Source: Dictyostelium firmibasis
Taxonomy: Eukaryota > Evosea > Eumycetozoa > Dictyosteliales > Dictyosteliaceae
Direction of reading: 5' to 3'
Assembly: GCA_036169595.1 (NCBI GenBank)
Contig: CM069770.1
Coordinates: forward strand, 314,501 to 378,500
DNA length: 64,000 nucleotides
Shown here piece after piece: positions 38,396 through 52,044 of the stretch. Position 1 is the stretch's first letter, and each line of letters opens with the position of its first letter. Position numbers and translations under genes: made by a program. The notes beneath the pieces are model-generated. The model did no database searches and was not told the origin of the DNA. It saw only the letters and a list, made by a program, of their open reading frames with translations.

Positions 38396-38747
38396 TTAAA
38401 TTTATATATTAATAATATTTTTTATTTTTCTTTTTTATTTTTTATTTTTTTTTAACACTTTTACTAGTTTATTCTTTTCAACATGTTTATCAATTAAATT
38501 AAATTTATTAATGATTAGTAAACCTTGTAATTTATCAACACAAGATCTTTGGGAACAAGCAGAGGCATCACAAATTAGTTCATCAAATTATGCAAAATGG
38601 ATTTCTTTGAAATTAAATGAATATCATAATGATTTACCACCATCTTCACCAATGAAATCAATTTATACAAATAAAACTACAACCACCACCACTACAACTT
38701 CAAATAACATATCAAAATCACCAAAAAGAAATGGAAAAAAGAAATAA
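37157..38747 (+). CDS. Coiled-coil protein of unknown function
   Basis: Exons 37157-37510, 37600-37771, 37872-38328 and 38468-38747 keep frame and give about 420 aa. I do not recognise the family. Residues 1-120 are Ser/Thr/Asn-rich and probably disordered (FKSTGLKDVLSFYSTPAVQA near the start). A basic patch, KNKTLKIKRVKSIVNHLP, precedes a long heptad-like coiled coil at about 145-325 (Glu/Lys/Leu/Gln-rich). A compact segment around 345-385 (LWEQAEASQISSSNYAKWIS, then LKLNEYHNDLPPS) precedes a Thr-rich and basic tail. There is no TM or signal peptide. The layout resembles cytoskeletal or centrosomal scaffold proteins, but that is only a resemblance. It is convergent with calnexin. Confidence 0.8.
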
Positions 38748-38781
38748 ATAATTTCAATAAATAATAACAGTATATATAAAT

Positions 38782-38814
<33 letters not shown>

Positions 38815-39118
38815 TTAAAAAAAAAAAAAAAAAAAAAAAAATAAAAAACAAAAACTAAAAACAAAAACAAAAAAACAAAGTAATAATATTAATAACAATT
38901 GGTGTATAAAAATGAAATAAAAAAAATAAAAAAAATAAAAAAATAAAATAAATAAAGAGATCATTTTTAAAATTGACCAATATTTATAAAAAAATTAAAA
39001 AAGTGATTGGGCTTTATTTTTTTTTTTTTGATAATAAAACTGAGTTGGAAATAATTTTTTTTTTTTTTGACTAAAATTAATTTTTTTTTTTTAATTTTAT
39101 TTAACTTTTTTAATTTAT
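38748..39118. terminator. Convergent 3' region of the coiled-coil gene and calnexin
   Basis: 371 bp between two converging stops, almost wholly A and T runs, with AATAAA-like strings on both strands near the stops. This is consistent with back-to-back polyadenylation regions. Nothing else is seen. Confidence 0.45.
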
Positions 39119-40726
39119 TTATTTAACTTTATTGGTTCTTTTTGTAACAGTTGATTTTTTAGTAGTTTCATCATCATCATCGTCAGATTCTTCAGATTCA
39201 ATGGTTGGTTTATCTTGAATTGAAACAGATTCTTTGATGACAGTGGTGGTTGTGGTGGAAGTTGAGGTTGTATCAACAAGATCATCATCTGATTTAAGTT
39301 TCTTTTGTGATGGTTTCTTTGAACGAGTGAAACAAAATACAATTGGTAAAAGTAAAGAGGAGAAAGCTACCAAATAGAGTAAAGGATTTTGATTTGCTTC
39401 AGTTTGGAAGAGAGCTAAATAGAACTTAATGGTTTCGAGGAGATCACCATTTGATGGATCGAGTTTTTTAGCTTCTTCAGCGTCTTTGATTGCTTGTCTC
39501 TCTTTTTGGGCGGTGTGTTTTTCTTTCCAATTCTCTTGTAATAATTGTTGAGCTTCCTCTTGAGAATGAGTGATAATGAAATTATCAAAGAGGAGATCAC
39601 GAGTATTTGATAAAACTTCAATACCAACTGCTACGATTGGATCTACGATATATGGATTCTCTACATTGAAATATTGTGGATTTGGAATTTGTTTTGGTTT
39701 CCATTCACCAATGTATGCTGGATTGGCAATTAATGGTGCTTCCCATTTACCTTTGTATAATGGATTGACGATAGTTGGTGCAACCCATTCACCACATTGA
39801 CCTGATACACATTTTGGATTCTCAATTGATGGTGCTTCCCATTCACCATCATCTTCTTCATTCCATTCAGCTGGTTGAGTTTCTGATGGATCAACGATTA
39901 ATAATGGTTCATTATCTAACCAATCAGATGGTTTTGTAGCGTCTGGATCGGTGATACGTTTTGGTTGATCTTCATCCCAATCATCTGGTTTAGTGGCACC
40001 TGGTTCTGGAATTTGAGCTTCATCAACCCAATCGGATGGTTTTGAATCAGTTGGATCATCAATCTCTTTTGGTGGATTGAATGCTGGTGTGAAAGAATCA
40101 TGGAAATTACCATCCAATACTGATTCATTATCAACTTTAATAGTGAATGTATTATCTGGTCTAATGATTAATGTGTAGATATGAGAGATTTTATCTTTTC
40201 TAACTGATGGTTTGGCAGTAATTAATTTCTCTTCATGAAGGAGAGTATGTGGATTTTGATGACGAACAATGAAATGAATTCTATCGTTACTACCACAAAC
40301 ATCTGCTCCAAACATAATACTATATGGTGTGTTGGAATTTACTTGTTCAATATTGAAATCTTCACGATCGGTATATAATTTAATATAACCACCTGAACAT
40401 GTTACACCCTCTTGGAATTGTAATTCATATTGAACTATTAATTCTTTGTTACTATTATCAATTGGTTTACTCAATTCATAGGAAATTGCGTATCTTTTAC
40501 CTCCTTCTGTTAATACTAAACCATTATCACTTGCATCAACTGGATCGTTAGCTGCTTTAAATTCAACAATTCCACTATATTCCTTATTACTTGATCTGAT
40601 CCATTTAGATGAACTTTTACTAACATCTTGAAAATCTTCAAAAAATAATGTATCTTTACTTGGTGTAAATGAAATACTTACACCAATTATAATTGATAAA
40701 ATTAATAATAAAATTAATTTATTCAT
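39119..40726 (-). CDS. cnxA: Calnexin
   Basis: Calnexin is an ER membrane lectin chaperone that binds monoglucosylated N-glycans on folding glycoproteins (family knowledge). It is a single exon of 535 aa, the normal size. A signal peptide (1-20, ILLLILSIIIGVSISF) is followed by the lectin domain with paired Cys (GVTCSGGYIKLYTD and MFGADVCGSNDRIHFIVRH). The P-domain arm has four type-1 repeats (KPSDWVDE, KPDDWDED, KPSDWLDN, QPAEWNEE) and four type-2 repeats (GEWEAPSIENP, GEWVAPTIVNP, GKWEAPLIANP, GEWKPKQIPNP). A single TM near 452-475 (LLYLVAFSSLLLPIVFCF) leads to an acidic, Ser/Thr-rich cytosolic tail ending in basic residues. TM and tail separate it from calreticulin. Confidence 0.97.
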   Translation of the reverse strand: MNKLILLLILSIIIGVSISFTPSKDTLFFEDFQDVSKSSSKWIRSSNKEYSGIVEFKAANDPVDASDNGLVLTEGGKRYAISYELSKPIDNSNKELIVQYELQFQEGVTCSGGYIKLYTDREDFNIEQVNSNTPYSIMFGADVCGSNDRIHFIVRHQNPHTLLHEEKLITAKPSVRKDKISHIYTLIIRPDNTFTIKVDNESVLDGNFHDSFTPAFNPPKEIDDPTDSKPSDWVDEAQIPEPGATKPDDWDEDQPKRITDPDATKPSDWLDNEPLLIVDPSETQPAEWNEEDDGEWEAPSIENPKCVSGQCGEWVAPTIVNPLYKGKWEAPLIANPAYIGEWKPKQIPNPQYFNVENPYIVDPIVAVGIEVLSNTRDLLFDNFIITHSQEEAQQLLQENWKEKHTAQKERQAIKDAEEAKKLDPSNGDLLETIKFYLALFQTEANQNPLLYLVAFSSLLLPIVFCFTRSKKPSQKKLKSDDDLVDTTSTSTTTTTVIKESVSIQDKPTIESEESDDDDDETTKKSTVTKRTNKVK

Positions 40727-41663
<937 letters not shown>

Positions 41664-44600
41664 ATGGAGAAGAATAAATCAACTCTATTATCATTTCTAG
41701 AGATGGATCTTAGAAATATCTCATCAGAAGCAAGAAATAAATTATTAAATATTAAAGAAGCAAGTGAAAGAGGTATTTTATATATTAAATATCTTCAAGA
41801 ACAATCACCAACTCCTGAAATTTTAATGCAAAGTAAGTTTCAGTTTTTCTCTCAAAAAAAAAAAAAAAAAAAAAAAAAACAATACCAAAAAATTTAATCT
41901 AATTTCTCTGTCTATCATAATAGATTTAAAATCGAAATCTGATGAAATCTTAAAACCATTTTTAATTGCATTGGAATCAAAGAATCAAAAAATGATTTCA
42001 TTAGCAATAAGTTCAGTTTTAAAATTAATTTCACATAGTGCAATCTCAAGTGTATGTATATATAAATAATTGAATAAATTATTTTATAAATAATAATAAT
42101 AAAAGTATATATTAAAATATTTATGTGATATTTGTATGTTTATGTGAATGTAGAGTTCAATACCATCAATTTTAAGTAGAATGCAATTATTAATTGATGT
42201 TGGATCCGATGAATCGATTCAATTGAAAGTGTTACAAGGTTTATTAGTATTGATAACTACAATACCAGATATTCATGATGAAGAGTTATCACAACTATTA
42301 GTATTATGTTTTAGATTACATGGTAGTAAGAATACATCCATTCAAAGTACATCATCAGCAACATTACCACAAATCATTAGAATAATTTTCGATAGAGTCT
42401 CTGTAGAAATGGATACTTGCAATAAAGAAATTCTATCTTCACCTGTAACCACAAAATTAGTAAATTCAAAATCTTCAGAAAATGTCACTTTATCTAATAT
42501 TAATCAAGATGATTCTTCAAATAAAACAGATTCAATAACAACACCAACACCACCAACACCAACACCACCAACACCAACACCAACACCAACATCAACACCA
42601 ACTACAACAACAAATGAAGAAACTACAGGTACAACTACACCAACAACAGGAACAGGAACAGATGAAACAACAACAAAAACAACAGAACCTACAGAGACAA
42701 AAACAACAGATAGTCAAACACCACCATTAAAATCATCACCATCTACAAATGTATTACAACAACATCAACAACATCATCATAATAAAAATAAACCATGGTC
42801 AAATTTAAAACCATCAGCAAAGGATGCATATTTATTATTACAGGATTTATGTTATATAACAGGTGGTGATTCACCAGAATGGTTACCACATACTACAACC
42901 ATTTCAAGAGCATCAGGTTTGGATTTCATTGAAATGATCATTTCAGTTCATTATGATATTTTCTTTAAGGTGAATAATTTATAATTTTACAATATTATTA
43001 TTTTGAAAAAAAAGAGAAAAAAAAAAAAAAAAAACATTTATTAACAATATTTATTTTTTTTATAATAATAGTTGGAAGAATTTAAAAATTTATTAAAAGA
43101 TAAAATTTGTCCATTATTAATTAAAAGTTTTAAATTTAAGATGGATTTTTATCATACTGTTAGATTGATTAGAGTGATAACACAATTCATTAGTAAATTT
43201 AGTTCTATAATGGTAACTGAATCCGATGTATTATTGACGAGAACTATAAAGATGATGGATTTAGATCAACCTATTTGGACACAAATATTAGCATTAGAAT
43301 CATTTAGAACTTATTCAGAGGATCCTAATCTATTAAGATTATTCTTTAAAAACTATGATAAAGATAATAACTCTGCAAAGATATTTGAAACTATGACGAT
43401 TGCCATTGGAAAATATGTTCAAAGTTTGTATGGATTGGATAGTAGTCATTTCATTTTAGTTCAAACTTCAAAGAATCGTTTATTGGACCTATTATGGCAA
43501 TCTGAAGTTCCCACTATAAAAGAAAGTTATATCATCTCAGTTTGCACTGAATGTATTAATGGTATAGTGAATGCAGTCTCAAAAATTAATAATCCTGATA
43601 ATAGTGCTGAACAATACTCTGATTTAGAGATTTTCACACAAATGGCAAATTCATGTTGGGTATCAATATTAGGTGGTATCTCAATGTTATTAGGTAAAAC
43701 AAATGACGAGGCTTTAATTCAAATGGTTTTAAAATCTTTACAATCATTTACAAATACATGTGGTGATTTACATTTATCTGCACCAAGAGATGCCTTATTA
43801 ACTTGTCTTTGTAAAACTACAACTTTACCATCATTTGAATTATTAAATTCAACAACAAATATAACTGCGTCAACAATAAATAATAATAATAATAATAATA
43901 GTAACAATACGAATAATACTTTAAACATAAATAATAATATAACCAATATAAATACGAATACGAGTACAAATACGAATAGTATAAATAATAGCGAACAACA
44001 ACAACAACAACAATTTCAATCACCATCAAATTCAACAACATCATCATCTTCATCATCAATAATATCTAATCAATCATCAAATATAACAACACCACAACAA
44101 TCAAATACACCATCAAATTCATTAACACCACAACAATTATCACAAAATAGTAAAGACGGTCAAATAATATTAAATACTATGGAGGAGAAATTATCAAATT
44201 TTTATCCAACAACTAAAAATATATTATCAGTGAAAATTTTATTTAATATCGCTCATTGTATGGGTTCATTGTTAGATGAATCTTGGATATTAGTATTGGA
44301 GACTTTAGAAACTTGGAATAGATTTTTAGAGAGTTTTTTAAAGAAAAAAGAGAATTCAAACCAATCATCTGCCAATGGTGGTACAGGTAATACTTCCACC
44401 AATGGTAGTAGTGGTGGTATGAAAGGAGGTGATATTAATGTGCCATCAAATTTATCAATTATTAATAATAATGAAAATACATCATCACCAAAGGAAACTT
44501 CATCGCCTCGAACAATTGGATCAAGTGAAGTACCAATTTTGATGAACTCTATGGATAATCTTTTTAAATCAAGTTCCCAATTAGATTTAAGATCTTGTCA

Positions 44601-47466
44601 ATATCTTTTAGAGGCATTAGGTAAACTTTGTACACAATCTTTCAATTTGAAATCATTCAATTCAACTCCTAACATGTTTGGTATTTCAAAGTTACGTGAT
44701 ACTGCATTAGCAAATCTCTACAGAATCGATACAATTTGGCCATTAATCTCTGATCATATCATTGATGCTGGTAATCATAGAAATCCATTATTTAGAAAAT
44801 ATTCTGTAGAATTTTTAAATTCAATCATTAAATCAACCATTTCATTACAACAATCTCAACAATTATTACAATTACAAAAAGAGAAATTATTATTACAACA
44901 ACAAGATAATGAATCATTAAATAGTAGTAGTAGTGGTAATGATGATAATGATCAATCATCTGAAACAAATTCAAATACAGCATCACCAATTTCAGCAACA
45001 GTTTCATCAACAGCAACTACAACAACAAATTTATCATCAATTAATCCGCAATTTATTGAAAATTATGAATTTGAAAAAGAATTATTAGAATTAGATAAGA
45101 ATCAAATTCAATTAGAGTTCTTTACTACTTTGGAAGAGTTATCATTTTCAACATCAAATGATACAAAAGAGAAAGTTTTAGAATCTATTAATAGTATTTT
45201 ATCTACATCAGGTCAATCCTTAACAACTTCATGGCCAATTATATTAAGTATACTTTTGAGAATGTCAAAAGGTAATGAAAAGAGATTTATTTCTTTATCA
45301 TTTTCAAGTTTAGAATTAATTTGTAATGAATTCCTTTCAAATTTAACACCTGAATGTCTTGCATTGACAATTGAATTGATTGAAAGTTTTGTTTCTCAAA
45401 AAGCAGATATTAATATAAGTTTGACAGGTTCCTCTGGTTTATTAACTGACTTAACCTATTTCTTAGCAAATGAAAATTCAATAAAAACTAGTAAATATCA
45501 AGTTTCCGATGGTAGAGCTATAGATCCAGTTAAGGAATCACATAGTCAATGTAAGTTCACTAAAACATTGAATTCACGTATACGTCCATCCATATCGGAA
45601 CAAAGTCCATTCTTTACAGAGAGAAATAAATCATTGATCGATAGAATGTGGTTATGTTCCTTTAACTCAATGAAAACATTGTGTATCGATGCTAGACCTG
45701 CCATTAGAAATGGTGTTGTAGTATCATTGTTTCAAATTTTAACTACTTATTTCCATTTATTTGAAAAAGAGTTACTTGATGTAATACTTTGGTCAATTTT
45801 ATTCCCATTGATTCAAGAGATTAAATCATTCTCTGAGAAAGCAGATCAAGAACGTATCGATTCAGATTTAGGTGGTGGTGTTATGTTATTGGTACATCAT
45901 AGTAGAAATACAGCACAAAAACAATGGGATGAAACCCAAGTACTTTCAATTGGTGGCATGGTTAGAATTTTTAAAACATTTTTCGAGCAACTTTTCGCAT
46001 TACCAACATTTGATGCTGCATGGTCAACTTTATTGAATCATCTTCAAACAGAATCGAAATCATCATCAAAAGAGGTATCATTGACATCATTATCATTCAT
46101 TCATGAGATTGTAAACACCTCTACTATCATAGATCCAACTCATCCACAATTAGGTGAATCAATTTGGGAATGTCTTTTACATTTATCACCAAAACTCTTT
46201 GACCCACAAAATTCAGTACCAAAATCATTGTCTGTCTATATTAAGGTATTTACCGATCTTTTCAATAAAACTCGACCACAATTGAATCATCAACAAATGA
46301 ATCGTGCATTGGAGATTATTTTCCCAATGGGTTTATTCATTGGCGACTCTTCAACAGTTTTATCGAATCCACAAACACATGCTATTCAATTGATTAAATC
46401 ATTGCCACCTATTTCATTGGATATTTTCCCATCGGTGATTTCTATACTTTTGAAATACATTTCTATAGGTATCAATATGTTACCATCATTTACACCAAGT
46501 TCTAATTGTGATTTCATTTTCCCAGTTCAAACACCTATTACAAAGGATTTAGTATACTATTCAACAATCACTGAACAATCGATAGAGTTGGTTTACGAGT
46601 TATTCTCACATAGTTCAACTACAGATGAGATGAGATCATTGGTATTCGAGGATATAATAAAGGTATTGGGTGCATCGATGTTAACTAAATATCAGAAATA
46701 TCATTCTACCATTTGGAAACTATCAGTATCAAATTTAATTAAACTATTACCATCAGGCCTATTGGCAATCAATATCGATTCTAATCATTTGAATGATATC
46801 AAAAGAAATATAATTTGGACAGAATTAATTGACTCAATTCAAACTTTTATACTTCATGAGAGACCAAATCATCAAATCTCACCAGAGAAAAGATTGGAAG
46901 AGGATCAGTATGATATCGATTTAATCAATGCAATCTCAAAGGAGATGGTTGGTTTCTCTGGTATCAAGGTTGAACGTGTTTCAATCATTCGTGATAGATT
47001 GGTAGAGATTTTACAAGAAGGTTCGGTTCTATCTGCTCAAGGTCGTGAAAAAGTGGCACAATCTTGCTATAGAAATATGTTTTCAATTTGTTCCACTACC
47101 AATGCCCTAAATCCAGAATCTATCGAAATCGCAAAGGTTGTATTGCCTGTCGTTCTAAAACGTTGTAAAGATGTTCTCCAAAGATTTGTTATCGATGAAA
47201 GACAATCTGGTAGTTATCCATTACCAAGATATCGATTATCTGAGATCTCTTTTATTTTGAAAGAAATTTTTGAATTAGAATTACAAACTGGTGTTTATCA
47301 ACCATTAAATAATAGCACCAGTATAATTAAACCAGATTGTAAGAGACCTCATCTATTGGAATTATATACTATACTCTGTGATTGCATTTGTACTTCTGAA
47401 AAAGAAATTAAAGAATTATTAAAAAATATATTTTTAATTGTTTCAAAAGAATTTTTAAATTTATAA
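41664..47466 (+). CDS. mon2: MON2 homologue (large Arf-GEF-like trafficking scaffold)
   Basis: MON2 is a relative of the GBF/BIG Arf-GEFs without a Sec7 catalytic domain; it acts at the trans-Golgi and endosomes with flippase partners (family knowledge). Exons 41664-41832, 41924-42051, 42154-42969 and 43072-47466 keep frame and give about 1835 aa. The N-terminal DCB-type region starts [17 protein letters not shown], then [17 protein letters not shown] Thr/Pro insert (residues about 225-305) lies before [18 protein letters not shown], the usual HUS-domain entry. [11 protein letters not shown] and [19 protein letters not shown] follow, as in MON2 proteins. Asn/Gln/Ser-rich inserts lie near 640-735. 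The C-terminal half is helical and ends in armadillo-like repeats. Exon 4 begins at TTG after the AG acceptor; there is no separate start there. Confidence 0.93.
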
Positions 47467-48077
47467 AAAAAATAAAAAAAAATAAATAAAAATAAACAAA
47501 CATCACCTAAAATATATTTACTTTTTAAAATTTTTTTGTTTTTATTAAATCATATTGTTTTTTTTTTTTTTTTTTATAAACTTCATCCAATTGATTTGTT
47601 CAACTCACAGTTAATGTTTATTTATATATATTTTAATTAAAGTTTGTGTCAAATAAACTTTTTTCTTTCAAATTATTTGGTTTACTTGTCTAGTTGTCGA
47701 ATAGATTTGAAAAACTCAAGCATTTGAAAAAAAATCTTTTATTTTATTACATCCTAAGTCCTATTCTTTTTATTTTTGAAATTAATTTTTATCTGGTATG
47801 TATTTTTTTTTTTATATTCTTTATCTGGTATGTAATTGTTAATCTTTGTGATTGAATAAGAGTTGATTCCTTCTTCACCATTTGTTTATTAATTTTTTTT
47901 TTGAGGAAAAAAATTTCATCACCAGCATCGAACATCTGACCTAATTGATGATTTAAAGAGTCGGATGTTCGATGCTAGGCAATAAAAAGCAAAATTAAAT
48001 TAAAATTTTTTTTTTTTTTTTTTTTTGTTTTTTTTTTTTTTTTTCAATTTTCATTTTAAAACAAATTAAAAATAAAG
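47467..48077. promoter_or_regulatory. MON2-MMAA spacer with a strong hairpin
   Basis: 611 bp. The 5' part is T/A runs with poly(A) signals for MON2. A short direct repeat, TTTATCTGGTATGTA, occurs at about 47788 and 47819. The hairpin at 47924-47976 is described separately. The final 70 bp before MMAA is T runs. Confidence 0.5.
47924..47976. ncRNA. Candidate small structured RNA or hairpin element
   Basis: The arms AGCATCGAACATCTGAC (47924-47940) and GTCGGATGTTCGATGCT (47960-47976) are complementary over 17 positions, with one G-T pair in RNA terms. The loop is 19 nt. G+C of the arms is near 50 per cent in a region below 20 per cent. It has no tRNA-like second or third arm. It could be a small RNA precursor, an inverted-repeat element or a transcription-end structure. 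Confidence 0.5.
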
Positions 48078-48434
48078 ATGTTCAGATCCCTAATAAAATC
48101 AAAAAATATTTTTCAAAAATCTTTTGTTATAAATCAACTATTTAATAGAAATAATATTAAAATAAAAAATAATAGCTGTAATTATTATTTTAAAAGAAAT
48201 TACACATCATATGATGAATTGGGTAGAAACTTTTTAAAGAATTATAGAAATGTTAAAGATGAATTTTCATCTTCAAAATTATATGAAAAAATTAATGATG
48301 AAAATAAAGAATTATTAAAGAAAATCAATTCTGAAAATACATTATATCTTTCAAGATTAATTACAACAAGTAAGTGAGAAAAATACACCATTATTTCATA
48401 CATACCTTATTAAGTTTAATAATAATAATAATAT

Positions 48435-48474
<40 letters not shown>

Positions 48475-49458
48475 AATAAAAACTTTTTTCTCAAAAAAGT
48501 TGAATCAACAAGAGAGGATCATCAAGAACAAAGTAGAATGATTATATCATATTTATCAAGTTTAGCAAAAGAAAAAGGTACGCAATATAATTCATTTCGT
48601 ATTGGTATAAGTGGGCCACCAGGAGCAGGTAAATCAACATTTATTGAAGCATTTGGAAAATATTTAACATCATTAGGACATAAAGTGGCAGTTTTGGCAA
48701 TTGATCCATCATCTATTAGATCAGGTGGTTCAATTTTAGGTGATAAAACTAGAATGACAGAATTGTCAGTGGATCCAAATGCATATGTTAGACCATCAGC
48801 AACTAGAGGTTCATTAGGTGGTATAACAAAAGGAACTTCTGATACTATAGTTCTATGTGAATCAGCTGGATTTGATATTGTAATTGTTGAAACTGTTGGT
48901 GTTGGTCAATCAGAGGTATCAATAGATGATATGGTAGATTGTTTCGTTTTATTAGTACCACCTGCAAATGGTGATGAACTTCAAGGTTTAAAAAAAGGTA
49001 TTGTAGAATCTGCTGATTTAGTAGTTGTAAATAAAGCAGATGGTGAATTATTACCAAAAGCAAGATTCACAGTTTCTGAGTATACCTCTGCATTTAAACT
49101 TCAAAGACCAAAAAATCAACATTGGATCTCAAAAGTTGTTTCTTGTTCTTCAATTTCAAAGGAACATATAGATAATGTTTGGAATACAATGTGTGAATTT
49201 AAAAAGGTAATGATGAATTGTGGTGATTTCAAAACTAAAAGATCTCATCAAAAAGAAACATTTATGAAGAAACTATTGGATGAAGAGTTATTAACTCTAC
49301 TTTATCACAATGAAGATGTTCAAAAAGTTATACCATACTTTGAACAACAAGTTAAAGATGGTATTCTATCACCAACTTTGGCATCAAATGAAATCATTAA
49401 AACATTTTTAATTTCTGAAAAACATAAATTATTAAATAATGATAGTAATAAAAAATAA
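48078..49458 (+). CDS. MMAA-type mitochondrial GTPase (cobalamin/methylmalonyl-CoA mutase chaperone)
   Basis: This G3E-family GTPase loads and protects the adenosylcobalamin cofactor of methylmalonyl-CoA mutase in mitochondria (family knowledge). Exons 48078-48369 and 48500-49458 give about 416 aa; the junction gives LSRLITT-IESTREDH, as in the family. The first 40 residues are Arg/Lys/Asn/Phe-rich with no acidic residue, consistent with a mitochondrial presequence. The P-loop is GISGPPGAGKST, and LAIDPSSIRSGGSILGDKTR carries the switch-like Asp. The Walker B/G3 region is IVIVETVGVGQSE, and the guanine-specificity motif NKAD lies in ADLVVVNKADGE. No catalytic motif is missing. It is tail-to-tail with DCC1, 69 bp apart. 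Confidence 0.95.
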
Positions 49459-49527
49459 AAATTTAAAAATTTAAAACAAAAAAGTATATAAATAAATAAA
49501 TATACATATGTATATTTTTTATTTATT

Positions 49528-50828
49528 TTAAAATCTTGTAACAATCATTTTTTCACCAGTTGAGGTTGTGATTGGTCTTGAATAGGTAAGAATGAATTGT
49601 TCTAAAGAATTACCTGGTGGAATAGTTGGTTTAATGAATGGTTCAATATCATCAATTGTCCAACGAGTTGAAATTTGAAATAACTCTTTAAATCTTGCTT
49701 TTGGAATTGATGGTAATGTTGATTCATCTATGAATTTAACAGATATCTCTTTTGGATTAGTTGGTGATGTTATTAAAATTGCAATACCTTTTAACATTGA
49801 AAAGTTTGGTTGAATTCCAACTGGTAATGTATCTTTCCAATTATCCATAAACTCTTCAAATTTCATATTACTTTTAGTTGATAATGTTAATAATTGTTTT
49901 GCTCTAAAAATACAAATTTTATTAAAATCTAATGAACAAATATTTTCATTACTTGTTGTTGTTGTTGTTGTTGTTGTAGTAGTGGTTTCTTCATTTGTTG
50001 TTGATAGTGATGATTTCTGTTTGCTGTATAATTGTAAACAATGTTTTAGTATAAATTCAGGAGCTCTTATATTCTCCATACATTTATCAATTGGTATACT
50101 ATCCAAATTCCATCCTCCAATAGTTGCTTCTGATAAAATTAATTCTAAAATTTTAAATTCATAATGTTCTGAAAGTATAATATATCTATCTAAAATATAT
50201 AAACAAAAAATAAATTAATAACTTTTTAAATATTTTGGTATTCATATATTTTTATGATTTAAAAGTTTTTCATACTTTTATAAATTAAAGTATTTAATTT
50301 TGATAAATATTGTTGAATTTCTTTTTCACTTGATTGAATTCTATCGATAATTTCATCGAAAGAGAAACCTAATGAACTTTCATCATCTTCAAAATCCAAT
50401 GAATTATTAATTGCTTTAGAGTATAACAAATCTTTTAAAACATTTAATTTTGGTTGTATCTCTGTTAACTCTAAATGATATTGTAACGCTACTTTGATTT
50501 TATTACTATCTTTTGATATCAATAACATTGAATTTGATGTATGCCCTGCTCTAATAGCAAATGTTTTATCATCTGTACATAATACTGCTTCATCTTTTAA
50601 TGACCCTTTTATAACTAATCTATACTTATCATTTAATAATTTATTATTATTTTTTTCATGAAGTGTTGTTTAAACAGTGTGTCTTATTTATAATATAAAA
50701 TAATTATTATACTTTTTATTGTTTTTAATTTGATCTAAAATTTCTTGGTTTGCTTCTAAAAATCTATATTCAGAATTTGGATAATCTGATGAAAATGTTA
50801 TTACTTGGTTATCATTATTTGGTGTCAT
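49528..50828 (-). CDS. dscc1: Sister chromatid cohesion protein DCC1
   Basis: DCC1 is a subunit of the Ctf18-RFC clamp loader (with CTF8), needed for cohesion during S phase (family knowledge). Exons 50828-50713, 50619-50276 and 50189-49528 keep phase and give about 373 aa, close to the usual 390. The first acceptor (TATAG, 50620) is chosen because it joins ILDQIKNNKK to LVIKGSLKDEAVLCTDDKT, the conserved opening, and is the only phase-consistent site. Later landmarks are SFDEIIDRIQSSEKEIQQYL, YEFKILELILSEATIGGWNL, CMENIRAPEFILKHCLQLY and RFKELFQISTRWTIDDIEPF. A Thr run (residues about 250-262) is a lineage insert. The symbol is assigned by homology only. Confidence 0.9.
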
Positions 50829-50911
50829 TTTTATTTGTTTATTTGTATATTTATATTAGATTCACGTTTTGGCAGAAATAAAAAAGTAAAAAAATATAAA
50901 AAAATAAGCGC

Positions 50912-50952
<41 letters not shown>

Positions 50953-51043
50953 TTTGAAAAAAAATATTTAAACATTTATTTATATTTATTTTTAATTCTA
51001 TTTACAAGTTTTATTTTTGTGGTTATTTTACCTTTTTATTTGA

Positions 51044-51529
51044 TCAATGTTCAACTGTTATATTGCCACTATTGTTACCGTGGTTGTTATTATTACTGTT
51101 ATTATTGTTATTATTATTCATATTCATATTATTATTATTCATATTCATATTCATATTCATATTGTTCATATTCATATTATTATTGTTCATATTCATGTTA
51201 TTATTGTTCATATTCATATTATTTCCACCACTATGATGATGACCATCAGGTCTGTCTTTTTTCGATTTTTTCTTTTCACCACTAGTAGAGCTACTTGAAC
51301 CATCTCTATGTTTTCTCTTTTTCTTATCTCTATGTTTTTTATCTCTTTTCTTATCTTTATCGGGTCTTTGATAACCACCATCCATTAGAGTGAAAGCTGA
51401 TCTCAATTGACTGTCATCTAATGATAATAAAATTAATTCTTGTTGATTTTCATCGAAAAAGTTACCTTCAACTAATCTTGTTAAACCTCCGGGTGGTTTA
51501 ATTGGTTCTGGTTGTTGTGGTGGTGGTGG

Positions 51530-51582
<53 letters not shown>

Positions 51583-51940
51583 GCGGTTGCGGTGCACCCA
51601 TATTAACATCTTGTTGACCACTTGCATTCGTATTTTTATTATTATTACTACTGGTATTACTACTATGCTTCGATTTCTCTCTTTTAATATAATTATCGCC
51701 AGGTAAATTCTTTACATAAGATTTATATGTTGATGATAAATGTTTTGAATTAAATTCATTTAAAGTTTTATAAAGATTAAAATGTTCCAATAAATTTGTT
51801 TCTCCTGTTATATTTTCTGATGATTCTGTATATAATATAAAAATAATGAAAAAAGGATGAATATAAAAAAAAATTGGAAAAATTATAAAAACTAAAAAAA
51901 ATAAATTACTTTCTATGGCGTTTATAAGATAGAGTGACAT
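51044..51940 (-). CDS. med19: Mediator complex subunit 19
   Basis: MED19 is a head/hook-linked Mediator subunit in RNA polymerase II initiation (family knowledge). Exons 51940-51910 and 51825-51044 join as [13 protein letters not shown] and give about 270 aa. Conserved parts are [48 protein letters not shown] and [19 protein letters not shown] Lys/Arg/Asp/His nuclear block (about 170-205) follows. A Gln tract of about 18 residues lies before a Pro/Gln run. The last 70 residues are an Asn/Met minisatellite (NNMNMN units, DNA period 6-18 bp at about 51110-51225). The intronless reading upstream of exon 2 (TM-like) is an intron artefact. Confidence 0.92.
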
Positions 51941-52004
51941 TTTATATATTTTGGTGTTTTAATTTAACAAACTAAAAAAAATATGAAAAATAAAAAGTTT
52001 TTTT

Positions 52005-52044
<40 letters not shown>

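Noticed and set aside
50620-50712. Earlier acceptor or continued frame in DCC1 intron 1
   Set aside because: The other AG at about 50683 leads to an in-frame stop; only TATAG at 50620 fits the phase of all three exons.
50950-51298. Tyr/His-rich and Ile/His-rich plus-strand frames
   Set aside because: They are antisense to the Asn/Met minisatellite at the end of MED19.
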